Assembly (NCBI RefSeq): GCF_001693385.1
Contig: NZ_CP016428.1
Location: 3,844,001-3,908,000 of the forward strand
Direction: 5' to 3'
From: Bradyrhizobium icense
Lineage (GTDB): Bacteria > Pseudomonadota > Alphaproteobacteria > Rhizobiales > Xanthobacteraceae
DNA: 64,000 nt
In this document: piece by piece, positions 18,555 to 26,540 of the stretch
Layout: every line of letters begins with the position of its first letter
Numbering within the stretch: position 1 is the first letter of the stretch
Notes under the pieces: generated by a model
Databases searched by the model: none
The model's input: only the letters and a program-made list of their open reading frames with translations
Told to the model about the DNA's origin: nothing
Translations under genes and position numbers: made by a program

Positions 18555-19739
18555 TCACGGCTTCGAGTGCGGCGGCGCCTTGGGCAGCAGAAACAGCGCC
18601 AGCAGCGCCGCGATGCTGAGTGCCGACGACACGATCAGCACCTGCGCGCCCATGACCTCGATCAGCAGGCCGAACAGCAGCGGCGCTCCAGCCTGCGCCA
18701 TCCGCGCCGGTGCGCCGATGATGCCGAGGCGATAGCCGTAATTCTCCGGGCCGAAGATCGCGAGCGGCAGTGTGCCGCGCGCAATGGTCAGGATGCCGTT
18801 GCCGGAGCCGTGGAACAGCGCGAATACGCTGGCCGCGCCGCCGCCGGCCAGGCCCAATATGGTGGTGCCGATCGGGTGGGTGATGCAGGCAAGCTTGGTC
18901 GAGACCAGCGGATGGTAGCGACTGAGAAAGCCCGCCTCGAAGATCCGCGCGGCCACCTGCGCCGGGCCGATCAGCGCGCCGGCGAACACCGCCTGCGCCG
19001 TGGTCGCGCCGGCCGCTTCCATGATGCGCGGCAGGTGCGCTGCCATTGCGCCGGTGACGGTCCAGGCCGCGGCGAACACGAAGGCGAGCACGATCATGGT
19101 GCGGTCGATCGGAATATGCGGCTTCACGGCTGCCGCCACAGCCGCCTTCGCGCCTTTCACGGCCGGCAGCATCAGGAGATTGATCGGCAGGCCGATCAGG
19201 ATATGCGCTGCCGCCCAGGCAAAGCAGGTATTGCGCCAGCCGATGGTCTCCAGCCCCCACGCGGACAGCGGCCATCCGACGGTCGAGGCAAAGCCGGCGA
19301 GCAGCGTGATGCCGGTGATGGAGCGTCGCGCAGCGTCGCCGTAGATGCGTCCGAGCGCGGCGAAGGCGGCATCGTAGAGGCCGGCGCCCATGCCGACGCC
19401 GAGCAGCAGCCAGGCGATGACCAGCATGGGGATGGATGATGTGAAGCCGAGCAGCGCCAGCCCGGCCGCCAGCACCAGATTGGATAGCGACAGCACCGAC
19501 CGGCCGCCGACCAGGTCGATCTGCCGTCCGACACGCGGGCCTATCAGGGCCGAAATCACCAGCGAGGCCGAGAAAGCGGCAAATATCCAGGTCGAGGATA
19601 TGCCGAGATCGCGCGCGATGGGGTCGGCGAGGATCGCCGGCAGATAATAGCTCGAAGCCCAGGCCAAGGTCTGTGTCGTGCCAAGGGCGAGAATGATGGG
19701 AAGCTGATTCACGGCTCTAGCGTCTCTTGTCTCGACCAT
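18555..19739 (-). CDS. MFS transporter, last gene of the leftward arsenic-type operon
   Basis: The 394-residue protein has twelve predicted helices and an MFS loop GRQIDLVGGRSVLSL. The start MVETRDARAVNQLPIIL at 19739 was chosen because the upstream extension is arginine-rich and belongs to the remnant of the preceding gene. It overlaps that remnant by 31 bases. Its place behind arsR and a flavoprotein suggests export of an arsenical or related toxic compound, which is inference from context. Confidence 0.82.
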   Translation of the reverse strand: MVETRDARAVNQLPIILALGTTQTLAWASSYYLPAILADPIARDLGISSTWIFAAFSASLVISALIGPRVGRQIDLVGGRSVLSLSNLVLAAGLALLGFTSSIPMLVIAWLLLGVGMGAGLYDAAFAALGRIYGDAARRSITGITLLAGFASTVGWPLSAWGLETIGWRNTCFAWAAAHILIGLPINLLMLPAVKGAKAAVAAAVKPHIPIDRTMIVLAFVFAAAWTVTGAMAAHLPRIMEAAGATTAQAVFAGALIGPAQVAARIFEAGFLSRYHPLVSTKLACITHPIGTTILGLAGGGAASVFALFHGSGNGILTIARGTLPLAIFGPENYGYRLGIIGAPARMAQAGAPLLFGLLIEVMGAQVLIVSSALSIAALLALFLLPKAPPHSKP

Positions 19740-19903
19740 AACAGCGCCAGCGGGCCGAGCAGGATGCCGGCTGCCAGCACCGCGAACGCCGCCATCCAGG
19801 CCGATGCGTTTTGCGGTCCGCCCGTCGCATCCAGCGCGACGCCGAGCTGCCCTACGCACATCGCAACGATGACGGATCGGCCTTCCAGCGAAATTCTATT
19901 CAC
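19709..19903 (-). pseudogene. Internally deleted MFS transporter remnant
   Basis: The 64-codon frame starts with GTG four bases after the flavoprotein stop, with its own GAGG site. Residues 1-21 (MNRISLEGRSVIVAMCVGQLG) look like an MFS N-terminus, and the rest (GGPQNASAWMAAFAVLAAGILLGPLALLW) like the last two helices of an MFS protein. The middle ten helices are missing. The simplest reading is an in-frame deletion of about 1 kb that left a translatable stump and kept coupling to the next MFS gene. Confidence 0.55.
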
Positions 19904-19906
19904 TCC

Positions 19907-21277
19907 TCATGCCGAGGACGCGCAACCACATCCCGATTTGCCTTGTTGCTTTGCTTTTTCATCCGCGACGCAGCAGGCGTCAACATCCGATAATGCAGGG
20001 CCGCCGCAGCAATTGCCGGCAGCAGGTGCAGGCGACCGATTGCAGACGCCGGTCTCAGGCAGCACCAGTTCGACCCGCTCGGCGGCCTCGCGGTCGCCGG
20101 CGATGTCGGCGGCAATCGAGCGCACCTGCTCGTAGCCGGTGACCATGAGGAAGGTCGGCGCGCGGCCGTAAGCCTTCATGCCGGCGAAATAGAAGCCCGG
20201 CTCGTCCTGCGCCAGTTCGCGAGCGCCATGCGGCCGCACGGTGCCGCAACTATGCTCGTTCGGGTCGATCAGCGGCGCCAACGCGACCGGACATTCGATG
20301 GCGGGGTCGAGCCGGATGCGCAGTTCGCGCAAGAACTCGAGGTCGGGGCGAAAACCTGTCGCGACGATTAATTGATCAACGACGGCCTGGCGGGCGCTGC
20401 AGGCGGAGAGGCCGCCGACGACGAGGCGAGGACCGTCGGCTACGAGATGCGAAACGCGAAATTCGCTTTCGACCTTGATGCTGCCCGCCTTCACCAGCGC
20501 GGTAAAGACCGCGCCGAGCTCGCCGCGCGCCACCAGCTTGTCGTTGGCGCCGCCGCCGAAAGCCTTGGCCGGATCGCTGCCGCGCAGCAGCCAGATCGGC
20601 TGCGTCCCCGGTGCGTCGCGCGCAAGCTTGGCCAGATCGGTCAGCGTGCCGATCGCGGAATGGCCGGCGCCGAGCACCGCCACGGTCTTGCCGGCATAGC
20701 GCGCGCGGTCCTTGCCCAGCACATCGGGCATACCGTAGGCGATGCGGTCGGCGGTATCAGCCTCGCCGATAGCGGAAAGGCCGTTGGCGCCTGCCGGATT
20801 CGGCGAATGCCAGGTGCCGGAGGCGTCGATGATCGCATCGGCGTTGACGACTTTCGGACCTTGTCCGTTCTGGTAGCGAATTTCGAACGGCGCCTTTTCG
20901 CGGCCCTTGGTCTTCATCTTGTCGAAGCCGGTCCGGCTGATCGCTGTGACGCGGCTCGACGTCCGGATATGAGGCTCGAGCGCCGTGTGGGCCGCAAGCG
21001 GTTCGAGATAGCGCTCCACCATCTCCATGCCGGTCGGGTACTGATCCGGTTCGGGAGAATTCCATCCCGTTGTCGCCAGCAGCCGCGTCGCTGCCTTGTC
21101 GACATTGTATTCCCAGGGCGAGAACAGTTGGACGTGACCCCACTGCCGCATGGCGTGGCCGACCTTGTCGCCGGCTTCCAGGACGATCGGCTGCAGCCCG
21201 CGTTCCAGCACATGGGCGGCGGCGGCGAGACCGACCGGTCCGGCTCCGATGATGGCTACCTTCTTGGCTTCGCTCAC
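19907..21277 (-). CDS. FAD/NAD(P)-binding flavoprotein monooxygenase-like protein with Cys-rich tail
   Basis: The 456-residue protein has an N-terminal FAD-binding Rossmann motif (VAIIGAGPVGLAAAAHVLERG) and a second dinucleotide motif (TVAVLGAGHSAIGTLTDLAK), the layout of flavin-containing monooxygenases and related oxidoreductases. Residues 412-456 form a separate tail with seven cysteines: Cys412, Cys423/424, Cys435/436, Cys450 and Cys452 (NCCGGP, ACCVAD, GCGC). Vicinal cysteines of this sort can bind arsenite or other soft metals. It starts with GTG behind GGGAG and follows arsR. A role in arsenical oxidation/reduction (ArsO-like) fits the neighbourhood but is not proven. Confidence 0.85.
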   Translation of the reverse strand: MSEAKKVAIIGAGPVGLAAAAHVLERGLQPIVLEAGDKVGHAMRQWGHVQLFSPWEYNVDKAATRLLATTGWNSPEPDQYPTGMEMVERYLEPLAAHTALEPHIRTSSRVTAISRTGFDKMKTKGREKAPFEIRYQNGQGPKVVNADAIIDASGTWHSPNPAGANGLSAIGEADTADRIAYGMPDVLGKDRARYAGKTVAVLGAGHSAIGTLTDLAKLARDAPGTQPIWLLRGSDPAKAFGGGANDKLVARGELGAVFTALVKAGSIKVESEFRVSHLVADGPRLVVGGLSACSARQAVVDQLIVATGFRPDLEFLRELRIRLDPAIECPVALAPLIDPNEHSCGTVRPHGARELAQDEPGFYFAGMKAYGRAPTFLMVTGYEQVRSIAADIAGDREAAERVELVLPETGVCNRSPAPAAGNCCGGPALSDVDACCVADEKAKQQGKSGCGCASSA

Positions 21278-21297
21278 GATGTTCTCCCATATAACCA

Positions 21298-21313
21298 GAA
21301 ATATCGAAATAGT
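21298..21313 (-). promoter_or_regulatory. Candidate ArsR operator before the flavoprotein gene
   Basis: GAAATATCGAAATAGT shares TATCGAAATA with the divergent arsR intergenic region (21700-21709). It lies 21-36 bases upstream of the flavoprotein start and inside the arsR-flavoprotein gap, so the flavoprotein may have its own ArsR-controlled promoter. Confidence 0.45.
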
Positions 21314-21331
21314 GGTCGAAAAGAGCGGCGG

Positions 21332-21649
21332 CTAAGCCGCGGTCTTGGCATCCTTGGTTTCGGCGCTTTCCGTGCAGCATTCGGCGACCAGAAAGCCCAC
21401 CAGTTCCCGCATCACCTCATAGTTGGCGTGGCAGATCAGCGTCGTGGCATCGCGCACCTGGGTGACCAGGCCGACGACCACCAGGGCCTTGATGTGGTGG
21501 GAGAGGGTGGAGGGGGCGATTTTCAGTTTCTCCTGCAGCCGGCCGACGGCAAGTCCGGCGCCGCCGGCGCGGATCAGCGCACGGTAGATCTTGAGCCGGG
21601 TCGGATTCCCCAGCGCTTCCAGATGGGCAGCGGCTTCGTCGAGTTTCAT
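21332..21649 (-). CDS. arsR: ArsR-family transcriptional repressor (leftward)
   Basis: The 105-residue winged-helix protein has the DNA-recognition region LKIAPSTLSHHIKALVVVGLV and cysteines at 73, 91 and 92 (ECCTE), candidates for As(III) binding at the C-terminal end. The start MKLDEAAAHLEALGNPTRLK fits the family; a much longer in-frame reading crosses the opposite-strand gene. It leads the leftward group with the flavoprotein and MFS genes. Confidence 0.88.
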   Translation of the reverse strand: MKLDEAAAHLEALGNPTRLKIYRALIRAGGAGLAVGRLQEKLKIAPSTLSHHIKALVVVGLVTQVRDATTLICHANYEVMRELVGFLVAECCTESAETKDAKTAA

Positions 21650-21766
21650 GCGGGCATGATGACAGGGATATCCCCAATCGTCAACGGTACTTCCAGAATT
21701 ATCGAAATATCCGAGAGCCGTAGCAGTAAAGTTGACAGACCGCAATATATCGATAAGTCTGGATAT
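21650..21766. promoter_or_regulatory. Divergent ars promoter/operator region
   Basis: The 117-bp gap between the two arsR genes holds TTATCGAAATAT (21699-21710), the palindrome TATCGATA (21748-21755) and GGATATAT before the rightward ATG. A consensus -35 box TTGACA (21732-21737) points right. With normal spacing its -10 would fall near 21753-21760 and transcription would begin at or next to the ATG at 21767. The A/T-rich dyads look like ArsR binding sites. Confidence 0.6.
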
Positions 21767-22129
21767 ATGGAATCCGAACAAGCCATTCTGGCGCTGGCGG
21801 CGCTGGCGCAATCGACCCGGCTCGACGTGTTTCGGCTGTTGGCGAAACACGAGCCGGAGGGATTGCCTGCCGGTGAAATCGCCAAGGCGCTCACCGTACC
21901 GCAAAACACCATGTCCTCGCATCTGGCGATCTTGTCGCGTGCGGGGCTGGTGACGGCGCGCCGCTTCAGCCGCTCGATTGTCTACCGCGCCGACCTGAAG
22001 GCCTTTCAGTCCGTCGTGCTGTTCATGCTCAGGGATTGTTGCGACGGGCGGCCCGAAATCTGCGGTCCATTGATCGAAGACCTCACGCCTTGCTGCGCCC
22101 CGAAGCCGAGGAGGAAAGCGCATGTCTGA
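21767..22129 (+). CDS. arsR: ArsR-family transcriptional repressor (rightward)
   Basis: The 120-residue winged-helix protein has the recognition helix region LTVPQNTMSSHLAILSRAGLV and a Cys-rich C-terminus (Cys91, Cys92, Cys99, Cys109, Cys110) that probably senses arsenite. The start is placed at MESEQAILALAALAQSTRLD, matching the family. No Shine-Dalgarno is visible before it, and the nearby TTGACA implies a very short or absent leader. It overlaps the next gene, arsC, by eight bases. Confidence 0.88.
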   Translation: MESEQAILALAALAQSTRLDVFRLLAKHEPEGLPAGEIAKALTVPQNTMSSHLAILSRAGLVTARRFSRSIVYRADLKAFQSVVLFMLRDCCDGRPEICGPLIEDLTPCCAPKPRRKAHV

Positions 22130-22649
22130 ACGCATCTACAATGTACTCTTCCTGTGCACCGGAAACACCGCCCGTTCGATTCTGGCGGAATCGATCCTGC
22201 GCAAGGACGGCCGCCGCAATTTTCGCGCCTTCTCCGCCGGCAGCCAGCCCAAGGGGACGGTCAATCCGTTTGCGATCAAGGTTCTCAACCGTCTCGATTA
22301 CCCCGCCGACGAATTGCGTTCGAAGAGTTGGGAAGAGTTCGCGCGGCCCGATGCACCGGTAATGGATTTCGTCTTTACGGTCTGCGACAACGCCGCGGGC
22401 GAAGCCTGCCCCATCTGGCCCGGACAGCCGATGACGGCACATTGGGGCATCGAAGATCCCGCGGCTGTCGAAGGCACCGACATGGAGAAGGAAGCAGCGT
22501 TCGTCGCCGCATTCCGCTATCTCAAGAATCGAATAGCCGCTTTCGCGAGCCTGCCGCTGGAGAGCATCGATCGCCTTTCGCTCGGAACCAAATTGCGCGA
22601 CATCGGCCGCAGCGATGGCGCGACGTCCGGCCATGAGAAGGCGAGCTGA
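22122..22649 (+). CDS. arsC: Thioredoxin-type arsenate reductase (low-molecular-weight phosphatase fold)
   Basis: The 175-residue protein reduces arsenate to arsenite. The P-loop CTGNTARS starts at the nucleophilic Cys12 in NVLFLCTGNTARSILAE, and the redox cysteines are in VFTVCDNAAGEACPIWPGQP. This is the low-molecular-weight phosphatase type of ArsC, distinct from the second arsenate reductase two genes downstream. It overlaps arsR by eight bases and aqpS by TGATG. Confidence 0.9.
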   Translation: MSERIYNVLFLCTGNTARSILAESILRKDGRRNFRAFSAGSQPKGTVNPFAIKVLNRLDYPADELRSKSWEEFARPDAPVMDFVFTVCDNAAGEACPIWPGQPMTAHWGIEDPAAVEGTDMEKEAAFVAAFRYLKNRIAAFASLPLESIDRLSLGTKLRDIGRSDGATSGHEKAS

Positions 22650-23347
22650 TGTCTGAATTCGATCTGCCGCGCCGGCTCGCTGCCGAGGCGCTCGGGACCG
22701 CATTGTTGGTCGCGACCGTGGTTGGCTCCGGGATCATGGCCGAGACGTTGACCAAGGACGTCGCACTGGCGTTGCTCGGCAATACGTTGCCGACCGGTGC
22801 GATCCTGGTCGTCCTCATCACCATTCTCGGCCCCATTTCCGGGGCCCATTTCAATCCAGCGGTGTCGCTGGTCTTTGCGCTCAGGCGCGAGCTGACGCCG
22901 CGCGAGGCGCTGTTCTACGTTGCTGCGCAAATCGCCGGCGGGATTGCCGGAACCATGCTTGCGCACGCGATGTTCGCGCTTCCGCTGCTCGACGCCTCGC
23001 TGAAGATGCGAACCGGCGGCGCGCAATGGCTCGCCGAAGCCGTCGCCGCGTTCGGCCTGGTTGCCACCATTCTGGCCGGTATCCGGTTCAACCGCGCCGC
23101 GGTGCCGTGGCTGGTCGGCCTCTACATCACGGCGGCTTACTGGTTCACGGCGTCGACGTCGTTCGCCAATCCCGCCGTTGCCATTGCGCGCTCGCTGACC
23201 AATACGTTTTCGGGCATTCGCCCCACAGATCTTCCGGGTTTCATCGCGGCGGAAACCTGCGGCGCCATCATCGCGTTGATTTTGATGAGTTGGCTGCTTC
23301 GCGAAAGCGACAAGGCGCGCGCTGTGTTGAAGGAGGCGCGACCATGA
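22649..23347 (+). CDS. aqpS: Arsenite-efflux type aquaglyceroporin AqpS
   Basis: The 232-residue MIP-family channel has two NPA boxes, HFNPAVSL (69-71) and FANPAVAIARS (174-176), and six membrane helices. In Sinorhizobium meliloti AqpS replaces the ArsB pump, letting arsenite made by ArsC leave down its gradient. The ATG overlaps the arsC stop (TGATG) and the end overlaps the next arsC (ATGA), which places the channel in one tightly coupled unit with two arsenate reductases. Confidence 0.9.
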   Translation: MSEFDLPRRLAAEALGTALLVATVVGSGIMAETLTKDVALALLGNTLPTGAILVVLITILGPISGAHFNPAVSLVFALRRELTPREALFYVAAQIAGGIAGTMLAHAMFALPLLDASLKMRTGGAQWLAEAVAAFGLVATILAGIRFNRAAVPWLVGLYITAAYWFTASTSFANPAVAIARSLTNTFSGIRPTDLPGFIAAETCGAIIALILMSWLLRESDKARAVLKEARP

Positions 23348-23745
23348 GCGTCACGATCTACCACAATCCCGCCTGCGGCACCTCGCGCAACACGCTGGCG
23401 ATGATCCGGCAGAGCGGCGAGGAACCCGAGGTGATCGAATACCTGAAGACGCCGCCGAGCCGCGCCCGGCTGGTCGAACTGATTGACGCGCTCGGGATTT
23501 CGCCGCGCGAGCTGCTGCGCGAAAAGGGCACGCCCTATGCCGAGCTCGGCCTGGCCGATCCGAAATGGAGCGACGACGAGCTGATCGATCTCATGTTGGC
23601 GCATCCGATCCTGATCAACCGGCCGATCGTGGTGACGCCAAAGGGCGTCCGCTTGTGCCGGCCCTCGGAATTGGTGCTCGATTTGCTCGATAACCCGGTC
23701 GAATTCTTCGTCAAGGAGGACGGCGAGGCGGTGACGCGGAAGTAA
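23344..23745 (+). CDS. arsC: Glutaredoxin-type arsenate reductase
   Basis: The 133-residue protein has the catalytic Cys11 in YHNPACGTSRNTLAMIR and the C-terminal arginine-containing INRPIVVTPKGVRLCRPSE, the E. coli ArsC pattern (glutathione/glutaredoxin dependent). Having both ArsC types in one operon with aqpS is notable. It starts inside the aqpS stop codon (ATGA) and ends just before a dispersed repeat. Confidence 0.92.
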   Translation: MSVTIYHNPACGTSRNTLAMIRQSGEEPEVIEYLKTPPSRARLVELIDALGISPRELLREKGTPYAELGLADPKWSDDELIDLMLAHPILINRPIVVTPKGVRLCRPSELVLDLLDNPVEFFVKEDGEAVTRK

Positions 23746-23753
23746 GCGCTTGG

Positions 23754-23880
23754 GTGTCCCGGACGCGGTGCGGCACGAAGTGCTGCTCCGCTGAGCCGGG
23801 ACCCGCGTAGAAAGAATGGACCCCGGCTCAGCAACGCATCGGTTCGCGCTGCGCAACATCCGGGGAACGCAGGCTGCCCG
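23754..23880. repeat. Intergenic repeat, family B, second copy
   Basis: It starts GTGTCCCGGACGCGGTGCGG and ends CCGGGGAACGCAGG, matching 6282-6460. The internal GAGCCGGGACCC and GGACCCCGGCTC halves pair into a long stem. It separates the ars operon from the cyclase gene and may close the ars transcript. Confidence 0.72.
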
Positions 23881-23918
23881 CCTTTCACTCGTCACCATTG
23901 CACGGCATAATGGGCCGC

Positions 23919-25178
23919 ATGGAGCTTACCCCCCGTCTGCGCCTGATGAACTGGCTGGTCGGCCAGGGCCTCACAGGCCTGCCTCAAAACGATCTGATCC
24001 GCGGTTTCTGCGAACGCTGCTGCGCCGAAGGGCTCGGCCTGTCTCGCGGCATGGTCTTCATCGATACGCTGCACCCGATTTTCGAAGGCCGCGGCTTTCG
24101 CTGGAACGATGCCGAGACCAACGAAAGCGACGTGTTCGAATACGGCTCCACCAACGAGGGCGAAGCCGCGCAGGCCTGGCGCAGTTCGATCTTCTATTAC
24201 ATGCTCCAAAACGGCCATGAAGAGCTGCCGCTCGACCTCGCCAATCGCACCTCCCACAACTTCAAATTCATGGGCGAACTCGCCGAGAAAGGCCACAAGC
24301 ATCTGGTCGCCTATGTGCACCAGTTCGGCGAGGCCGGCACCATGGGGCAGATGGACTGCGTCTATTCCTATTGGGTGACACGGAGCGACGAGGGGTTTGG
24401 CGCGCAGGGGCTCGCGGCGCTCCGCGAACTCGTGCCGGCGCTGGGGTTGGCGATCAAATCCGCGGCGCAGGCGGACATCACCAAGACGCTGGGCCGGGTC
24501 TATCTCGGCCGCGATACCGCCGAGCAGGTGCTGCGCGGCCGGATCGCGCGCGGCGTCACCGAGCGGATCAACACGGTGCTGTGGTTCTCCGACCTGCGCG
24601 GCTCGACCGCGATCAGCGAGAGCATCGATCCCGGCGAGATCATCCCGTTCCTCAACGATTATGCGCAGGCCTCGATCGACGCCATTCATGATGCCGGCGG
24701 CGAGGTGTTGAAGCTGATCGGCGACGGTGTGCTGGCGATGTTTACGCATGAGAACATGGCGAAGGCAAATCGCGCCGCGCTGCGCGCCGAACATCGCTTC
24801 CGCCGCAACATGAGGACGCTGAACGCCCGCCGCACGGCCGAAAGCCGGCCGGTCACATCGGCCCATGTTGGCCTGCATGTCGGCGAAGTCTTTTACGGCA
24901 ATATCGGCAGCGACGACCGGCTCGACTTCACGGTGGTGGGACCTGCCGTCAACGAGGTCAGCCGCATCGCCTCGATGTGCCGCTCGGTCGACCGTGAATT
25001 GCTGATGTCGTCTGCGTTCTGTTCAGGCCTCGATGCCGCGGGGCGAAACTACCTGGTCTCGACCGGCCGCTACGCGCTGCGCGGCATCGGCCGCGCGCAG
25101 GATTTGTACACGCTCGATCCGGATATTGCGGCGGATGAGGTGGTCGCCGGGAAGTACGAGCGGTATCTGGCATCCTGA
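23919..25178 (+). CDS. Class III adenylate/guanylate cyclase with N-terminal sensory region
   Basis: The 419-residue protein has a soluble N-terminal region (about 1-200, unrecognised sensor-like fold) and a C-terminal class III cyclase domain. Metal-binding aspartates are Asp225 in TVLWFSDLRGSTAIS and Asp269 in VLKLIGDGVLAMF. No membrane helices are visible. The ATG at 23919 was preferred; ATG at 23910 and TTG at 23898 are in frame. It stands alone, so the cAMP/cGMP target is not indicated. Confidence 0.85.
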   Translation: MELTPRLRLMNWLVGQGLTGLPQNDLIRGFCERCCAEGLGLSRGMVFIDTLHPIFEGRGFRWNDAETNESDVFEYGSTNEGEAAQAWRSSIFYYMLQNGHEELPLDLANRTSHNFKFMGELAEKGHKHLVAYVHQFGEAGTMGQMDCVYSYWVTRSDEGFGAQGLAALRELVPALGLAIKSAAQADITKTLGRVYLGRDTAEQVLRGRIARGVTERINTVLWFSDLRGSTAISESIDPGEIIPFLNDYAQASIDAIHDAGGEVLKLIGDGVLAMFTHENMAKANRAALRAEHRFRRNMRTLNARRTAESRPVTSAHVGLHVGEVFYGNIGSDDRLDFTVVGPAVNEVSRIASMCRSVDRELLMSSAFCSGLDAAGRNYLVSTGRYALRGIGRAQDLYTLDPDIAADEVVAGKYERYLAS

Positions 25179-25285
25179 GTCGGCTGGCAAACTAAAGCGT
25201 GAACAGCAGATGCCATCCGGGATGGAACGTATTTCTGTGCTTGCGGGTTCCGGATTCGGGTTCTTGAACTGGGCTTCTTTGAGCA

Positions 25286-26533
25286 ATGCCCCACACTCCA
25301 CAATTTCCGGACAAGACCGTATTGATCTCAGGTGCAGGAATCGCCGGTCCAACGCTTGCGTTCTGGCTCAGGGCAGCCGGCTTCCGGCCGACGCTGGTCG
25401 AGCGCGCACCAGAGCTACGCAGCGGTGGCTATGTCATCGACTTCTGGGGGCTTGGCTACGACATTGCCGAGCGCATGGGGCTGATAACGGAGATCAACCG
25501 CGCCGGCTACCATGTGCAGGAGCTGCGGATTGTCGACGACCGGGGTCAGCGCGTAACCGGATTTGGAACCAAGGTGTTTTCCGAGTTGACGGGCGATCGT
25601 TACGTGACGCTTCGGCGCAGCGACCTCTCGCGACTGCTGTTTGAGAAGATCAGGGGGACTACGGAAGTCATTTTCGACAGCGAGATTGTCAAACTCGAGC
25701 AGCAGTCAGACGGCGTGCAGGTGCGATTGAAGCATGCGGGCGAACGACGGTTCGATCTGGTGATCGGCGCCGATGGCCTGCATTCAGGCGTTCGCGGGCT
25801 GGCATTCGGGCCGCAGCATCAGTTCGAGAAACATCTCGGCTATGTCGTCGCGGCGTTCGAGGTCCGCGGCTATCGTCCACGCGACGAGGATATATATCTG
25901 ATGTACGGAACGCCCGGGCGCATGCTGGGCCGCTTCACATTGCACGATGATCGAACGCTGTTCCTTTTCGTCTTCGCCGCGAAAAGCAATTCACTACCGG
26001 GCACGCTGGACCTGCAGAAGGCTATGCTGCGCAAGACCTATGGCGAAGCGAAGTGGGAATGTCCGCAGGTTCTGCAGCGGCTGGAGGAAACCGACGAGCT
26101 CTATTTCGATCGCGTCAGCCAGATCCGGATGGAGCACTGGTCGCGAGGCCGCGTTGCGCTCGCCGGCGACGCCGCGTTTTGCGTGTCGCTGTTGGCCGGA
26201 CAGGGTTCGGCGCTTGCCATGATTTCAGCCTACGTACTGGCAGGCGAACTGGCCGGCGCCGACGGACGTCACGAAGAAGCCTTCAGCAACTACGAAGCGC
26301 GGTTGCGGAATTACATCCACGGCAAGCAGCAGGGCGCCGAGCGCTTCGCTTCGGCTTTTGCACCAAGAACCGCGGCAGGCCTGTGGTTTCGCAATCAGGT
26401 GATAAGGGCGTTTGCCATACCGGGCCTGGCCCGGCTTGTGGCCGGCAGGGATATCGTCGACACCCTGCAACTTCCCGATTACCGGTGGCCGCTGTTGCAG
26501 GAGCTTCCGTCGGGCGCGCGGGCGTTGGCGTGA
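25286..26533 (+). CDS. FAD-dependent monooxygenase (PHBH/TetX type)
   Basis: The 415-residue protein has the FAD Rossmann motif TVLISGAGIAGPTLAFWLRAAG, the DG motif GADGLHSGVR, and the second FAD motif GRVALAGDAAFCVSLLAGQGS. Proteins of this fold hydroxylate aromatic or polycyclic compounds, including tetracyclines and rifamycins. It is convergent with a Bcr/CflA-type drug exporter seven bases away. The substrate is unknown. Confidence 0.87.
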   Translation: MPHTPQFPDKTVLISGAGIAGPTLAFWLRAAGFRPTLVERAPELRSGGYVIDFWGLGYDIAERMGLITEINRAGYHVQELRIVDDRGQRVTGFGTKVFSELTGDRYVTLRRSDLSRLLFEKIRGTTEVIFDSEIVKLEQQSDGVQVRLKHAGERRFDLVIGADGLHSGVRGLAFGPQHQFEKHLGYVVAAFEVRGYRPRDEDIYLMYGTPGRMLGRFTLHDDRTLFLFVFAAKSNSLPGTLDLQKAMLRKTYGEAKWECPQVLQRLEETDELYFDRVSQIRMEHWSRGRVALAGDAAFCVSLLAGQGSALAMISAYVLAGELAGADGRHEEAFSNYEARLRNYIHGKQQGAERFASAFAPRTAAGLWFRNQVIRAFAIPGLARLVAGRDIVDTLQLPDYRWPLLQELPSGARALA

Positions 26534-26540
26534 AAGCGCT

